This document shows positions 61,988-64,000 of a DNA stretch of 64,000 nt, in pieces. Both the position numbers and the translations under genes were made by a program. The DNA lies in NCBI GenBank assembly GCA_021791495.1, contig JAJYWN010000064.1:136139-200138 (forward strand). The letters are read 5' to 3'. Origin of the DNA: Bacillota bacterium (GTDB lineage: Bacteria > Bacillota > Sulfobacillia > JAJYWN01). Numbering within the stretch: the first letter of the stretch is position 1; every line of letters begins with the position of its first letter. The notes under the pieces were generated by a model, which saw nothing but the letters and a program-made list of their open reading frames with translations, was not told the DNA's origin and did not search any database.

Positions 61988-62227
61988 GTGATTAGTGTAG
62001 GTGCTGGTTTAATCGCCCTTGCTGCGGGTCTCGGGGTCGCCTTCGCGGCCATCGGAAGCGCAACAGCCCAAGGGAGGACAGCGGCCGCGGCTCTGGACGC
62101 TATGTGGCGCCAGCCGGAAGCCTCTGGCGCTATCCAGACGGCGATGATGTTGGCCCTAGCCTTCATGGAGTTCTTGACCATTCTGGTTCTGCTCGTCGCT
62201 TTCATGATCGTCGGCAAGATAGGCTAA
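61988..62227 (+). CDS. atpE: ATP synthase F0 subunit c
   Basis: 79 residues from GTG 61988 (GGAAAGGAGGGG upstream, a strong site). Two helices joined by the polar RQPEA loop; the ion-binding carboxylate is the Glu in LALAFMEFLTIL. The Gln and Ser partners of sodium-type c subunits are absent, so the ring is predicted to bind protons. A 136-base gap with RNA hairpins follows before atpF. Confidence 0.96.
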   Translation: MISVGAGLIALAAGLGVAFAAIGSATAQGRTAAAALDAMWRQPEASGAIQTAMMLALAFMEFLTILVLLVAFMIVGKIG

Positions 62228-62248
62228 TCGGCGAACGTACGTCCGGGC

Positions 62249-62330
62249 GGTGGCCCCCGCCCTGCATACCTGTGGCCGGCCATGAGGTTCAGCGGCGGGC
62301 GCGCGGGTGCAGCGGGTGCGGGGGGCCACC
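62249..62330 (+). promoter_or_regulatory. nested stem-loops between atpE and atpF
   Basis: GGTGGCCCCCGC (62249-62260) pairs with GCGGGGGGCCACC (62318-62330) with one bulge; inside it CTGCA (62262) pairs with TGCAG (62308), and a GGCCGGCC palindrome lies near the apex. Such a structure could stabilise the c-subunit message or attenuate reading into atpF. Confidence 0.5.
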
Positions 62331-62363
62331 CCTGGCTGACGTCGCCGGGCGGAGGAATGCCCG

Positions 62364-62852
62364 ATGCCTGAAATCAACACCAGCGTCCTTATTTGGACAA
62401 TCATAAACTTTACCATTTTGCTGATCGCCCTGGGCAAAGTGATGTGGAAGCCGCTGCTGAAGATGCTGGAGACCCGGGAACGGGAAGTCGCCGGGAATCT
62501 GGCCAAGGCGGAAGAGGCCAAGCAGGTGTCTGAGAAGATGCGTCAGGACCTCACGGAGCAGCTGGCCAAGGCTGAGACGAAGGCCCGCGACATCATCAAC
62601 CAGGCCATGAGTGAAGCCGAGGCCGCGCGTCAGCAGACGTTAGGCCGGGCCCAGAGCGAGGCCGACCATCTTCTTGAAAAGGCCCAGGAGACCATTTCCC
62701 GCGAAAAGGACCGGGCCCTGGCCGAGCTGCGCGAGGAAGTGGCCGGGCTGGCCGTGGACGCCGCGGCCAAGGTGGTCGGCAAGGTCATGACCCCCGATGA
62801 CCACCGGCGGCTCATGAACGACGCCGTCCGGGAAGTGGGGGATGGGCATTGA
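62364..62852 (+). CDS. atpF: ATP synthase F0 subunit b
   Basis: 162 residues with GGAGG eight bases before ATG 62364. One N-terminal helix (LIWTIINFTILLIALGKVMW) and a long charged coiled coil (about residues 35-135, Ala/Glu/Arg/Lys rich) that forms the peripheral stalk. The end contacts the delta subunit. It overlaps atpH by four bases. Confidence 0.96.
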   Translation: MPEINTSVLIWTIINFTILLIALGKVMWKPLLKMLETREREVAGNLAKAEEAKQVSEKMRQDLTEQLAKAETKARDIINQAMSEAEAARQQTLGRAQSEADHLLEKAQETISREKDRALAELREEVAGLAVDAAAKVVGKVMTPDDHRRLMNDAVREVGDGH

Positions 62853-63421
62853 TCAAGAGTTCGGTGGCCCGCCGCTACGCGCTGGCCCTGTTCGACCTCG
62901 CCCGTGAGGGCGACGTCATCGACCAGGTCGGCGCGGAACTCGTGGCGTTCGCCGGCGCCGTGGATCAGGACCGCCGGCTGAGAGCGCTCTTCTACGGGAG
63001 GGCCTTCCCTCCCCGCCAGAAGAATGGCCTGATCCAGCGGGCTATGGGGGACAAGCTCTCCCCCCTGGCTTCGCAGTTCATCGCCCTCCTCGTGGATAAG
63101 CAGCGCGAGGACTATCTTGGTGGAATCATGGCCGAGTACGGCAAGTACGTCGACCGTTACCGTGGTGTGGAAGAGGTCGCGGCCACCACGGCCGTTCCCT
63201 TGTCCGACACGGAAGCGGGAGAACTGGCTACGAAACTGTCCGGGGCCATTAAGAAGCAGGTGCGGCTGGTCCGCACGGTCGACCCCAAGCTGCTCGGTGG
63301 CCTCGTTTTGAAAATAGGCGACCGCCGGGTTGACGCCAGCATCCGCGGACGGCTGGACCGCTTGAAGGAGCGGCTGGCCGCGTCGACCGGCGCCATCTCC
63401 GGCGAAGCGGTTCAGAAGTAG
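62849..63421 (+). CDS. atpH: ATP synthase F1 subunit delta
   Basis: 190 residues from TTG 62849, which overlaps the atpF stop. N-terminal SVARRYALALFDLAREGDVI, the middle FIALLVDKQREDYLGGIMAE, and the C-terminal DPKLLGGLVLKIGDRRVDAS are the delta/OSCP landmarks. It links the stalk to the alpha subunits. Confidence 0.96.
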   Translation: MIKSSVARRYALALFDLAREGDVIDQVGAELVAFAGAVDQDRRLRALFYGRAFPPRQKNGLIQRAMGDKLSPLASQFIALLVDKQREDYLGGIMAEYGKYVDRYRGVEEVAATTAVPLSDTEAGELATKLSGAIKKQVRLVRTVDPKLLGGLVLKIGDRRVDASIRGRLDRLKERLAASTGAISGEAVQK

Positions 63422-63475
63422 ATAGAGTCTTGGGAGTCTCTTAGTTTAGAAGGACCAGACAGAGGTGACAACGCA

Positions 63476-64000
63476 GTGAGCGGGAGCCTTAGACCTGAAG
63501 AAATCAGTTCCATCCTGCGCCGGGAGATCGAGCAGTTCAAGGGGCAGGTAGACGTCTCCGAGGTCGGCACCGTCATCCAGGTGGGCGACGGTATCGCCCG
63601 TATTTACGGCCTGGAGTCGGCCATGGCCTCGGAACTCCTCCAGTTCCCCAGCGGCGTTTACGGGATGGCCTTGAACCTGGAAGAGGATAACATCGGCTGC
63701 GCCATCCTGGGCCCTTACGCCGACATCAAGGAAGGCGACCAGGTCAAGCGCACCGGGCGCGTCATGTCGGTCCCGGTGGGGCCGGCCTTGCGCGGGCGCG
63801 TCGTGAACTCCCTGGGTCAGCCCATTGACGGCAAGGGACCCATCCAGACCACCGAATACCGGCCCTTGGAGATCGTCGCCCCCGGCGTCATTCACCGGAA
63901 GGGCGTCCACCAGCCGATGTACACCGGACTCAAGGTCGTGGACTCGATGTTCCCCATCGGCCGCGGCCAGCGTGAACTGGTCATCGGTGACCGCCAGACC
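63476..64000 (+). CDS. atpA: ATP synthase F1 subunit alpha (partial)
   Basis: The first 175 codons from GTG 63476 (AGAGGTGA upstream). The N-terminal beta-barrel has [20 protein letters not shown] and [20 protein letters not shown]. The window ends in [17 protein letters not shown], one residue before the Lys of the Walker A loop. The remaining F1 genes should lie beyond the right edge. Confidence 0.97.
   Translation, partial: MSGSLRPEEISSILRREIEQFKGQVDVSEVGTVIQVGDGIARIYGLESAMASELLQFPSGVYGMALNLEEDNIGCAILGPYADIKEGDQVKRTGRVMSVPVGPALRGRVVNSLGQPIDGKGPIQTTEYRPLEIVAPGVIHRKGVHQPMYTGLKVVDSMFPIGRGQRELVIGDRQT

Noticed and set aside
1-64000. CRISPR arrays, rRNA and tRNA genes
   Set aside because: No regularly spaced repeats and no recognisable rRNA or tRNA sequence were seen on reading the window; a tRNA scan would be decisive.

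Overview
The window reads as a chromosome segment of a high-GC member of the Bacillota (Firmicutes). The grounds are an F-type ATP synthase operon headed by atpZ/atpI and preceded by murA, a YxlE-YxlF-YxlG-type ABC module, S-layer homology and copper-amine-oxidase-like stalk domains, DUF3048 and G5/LysM/M23 wall proteins, a YtrA-type GntR repressor, PdxS/PdxT vitamin B6 synthesis, and frequent GTG/TTG starts with strong GGAGG ribosome binding sites. No rRNA, tRNA or CRISPR array was seen, so the lineage cannot be fixed more closely.

Layout. 0-2.3 kb: the end of a LysR regulator, an HD-domain protein, and the wreck of a hopanoid-type glycosyltransferase/deacetylase locus followed by a YkoP-like gene. 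2.3-4.3 kb: a MacB-type ABC exporter. 4.5-8.2 kb: an S-layer transglutaminase-like protein and a D-aminoacylase. 8.2-11.8 kb: a Fic protein, LysR and purA. 11.8-12.7 kb: a non-coding stretch with a large inverted repeat pair. 12.7-16.7 kb: an aldehyde:ferredoxin oxidoreductase operon (ferredoxin, tungsto-enzyme, MoaD-like protein, FAD subunit). 16.7-24 kb: secreted peptidase-like proteins, a transglutaminase with a poly-Ser microsatellite, a nucleotidyltransferase-like/zincin pair and a HAD protein. 24.6-26.9 kb: pdxST and a truncated TIM-barrel gene. 26.9-33.7 kb: two ECF sigma/anti-sigma modules (the first sigma gene is a deletion scar), a peptidoglycan-binding protein with a relic of a paralogue, and a frameshifted PrcB-like lipoprotein. 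33.8-36.9 kb: trmO, a methyltransferase and a YxlEFG-like ABC module. 37-43.2 kb: polysaccharide deacetylase, DUF3048, a membrane protein, an ArsR-type regulator and glyA. 43.3-45.5 kb: a two-gene AlbA_2/ParA-like cassette whose bases look poorer in G+C than its flanks. 45.5-52.5 kb: CoA-transferase, class III aminotransferase, a stalk-domain protein and two divergent M23 wall hydrolases. 52.5-56.5 kb: a five-gene ABC/GntR operon with a readable promoter and operator. 56.7-64 kb: a zincin, murA, an MFS carrier and the atp operon, cut inside atpA.

How it works together. The core is housekeeping: energy (atp), wall synthesis and turnover (murA, M23, LysM, G5, deacetylase), cofactors (PLP, the tungsten pterin enzyme), one-carbon metabolism and purines, and catabolism of aldehydes, amino acids and acyl-CoA. 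Two further features stand out. Several genes have been broken by internal deletions or truncation. Several conserved proteins also carry Gly/Ala- or Ser-rich in-frame insertions. The best candidate for an undescribed system is the coupled AlbA_2/Bergerat-ATPase plus ParA-like pair at 43296-45475.
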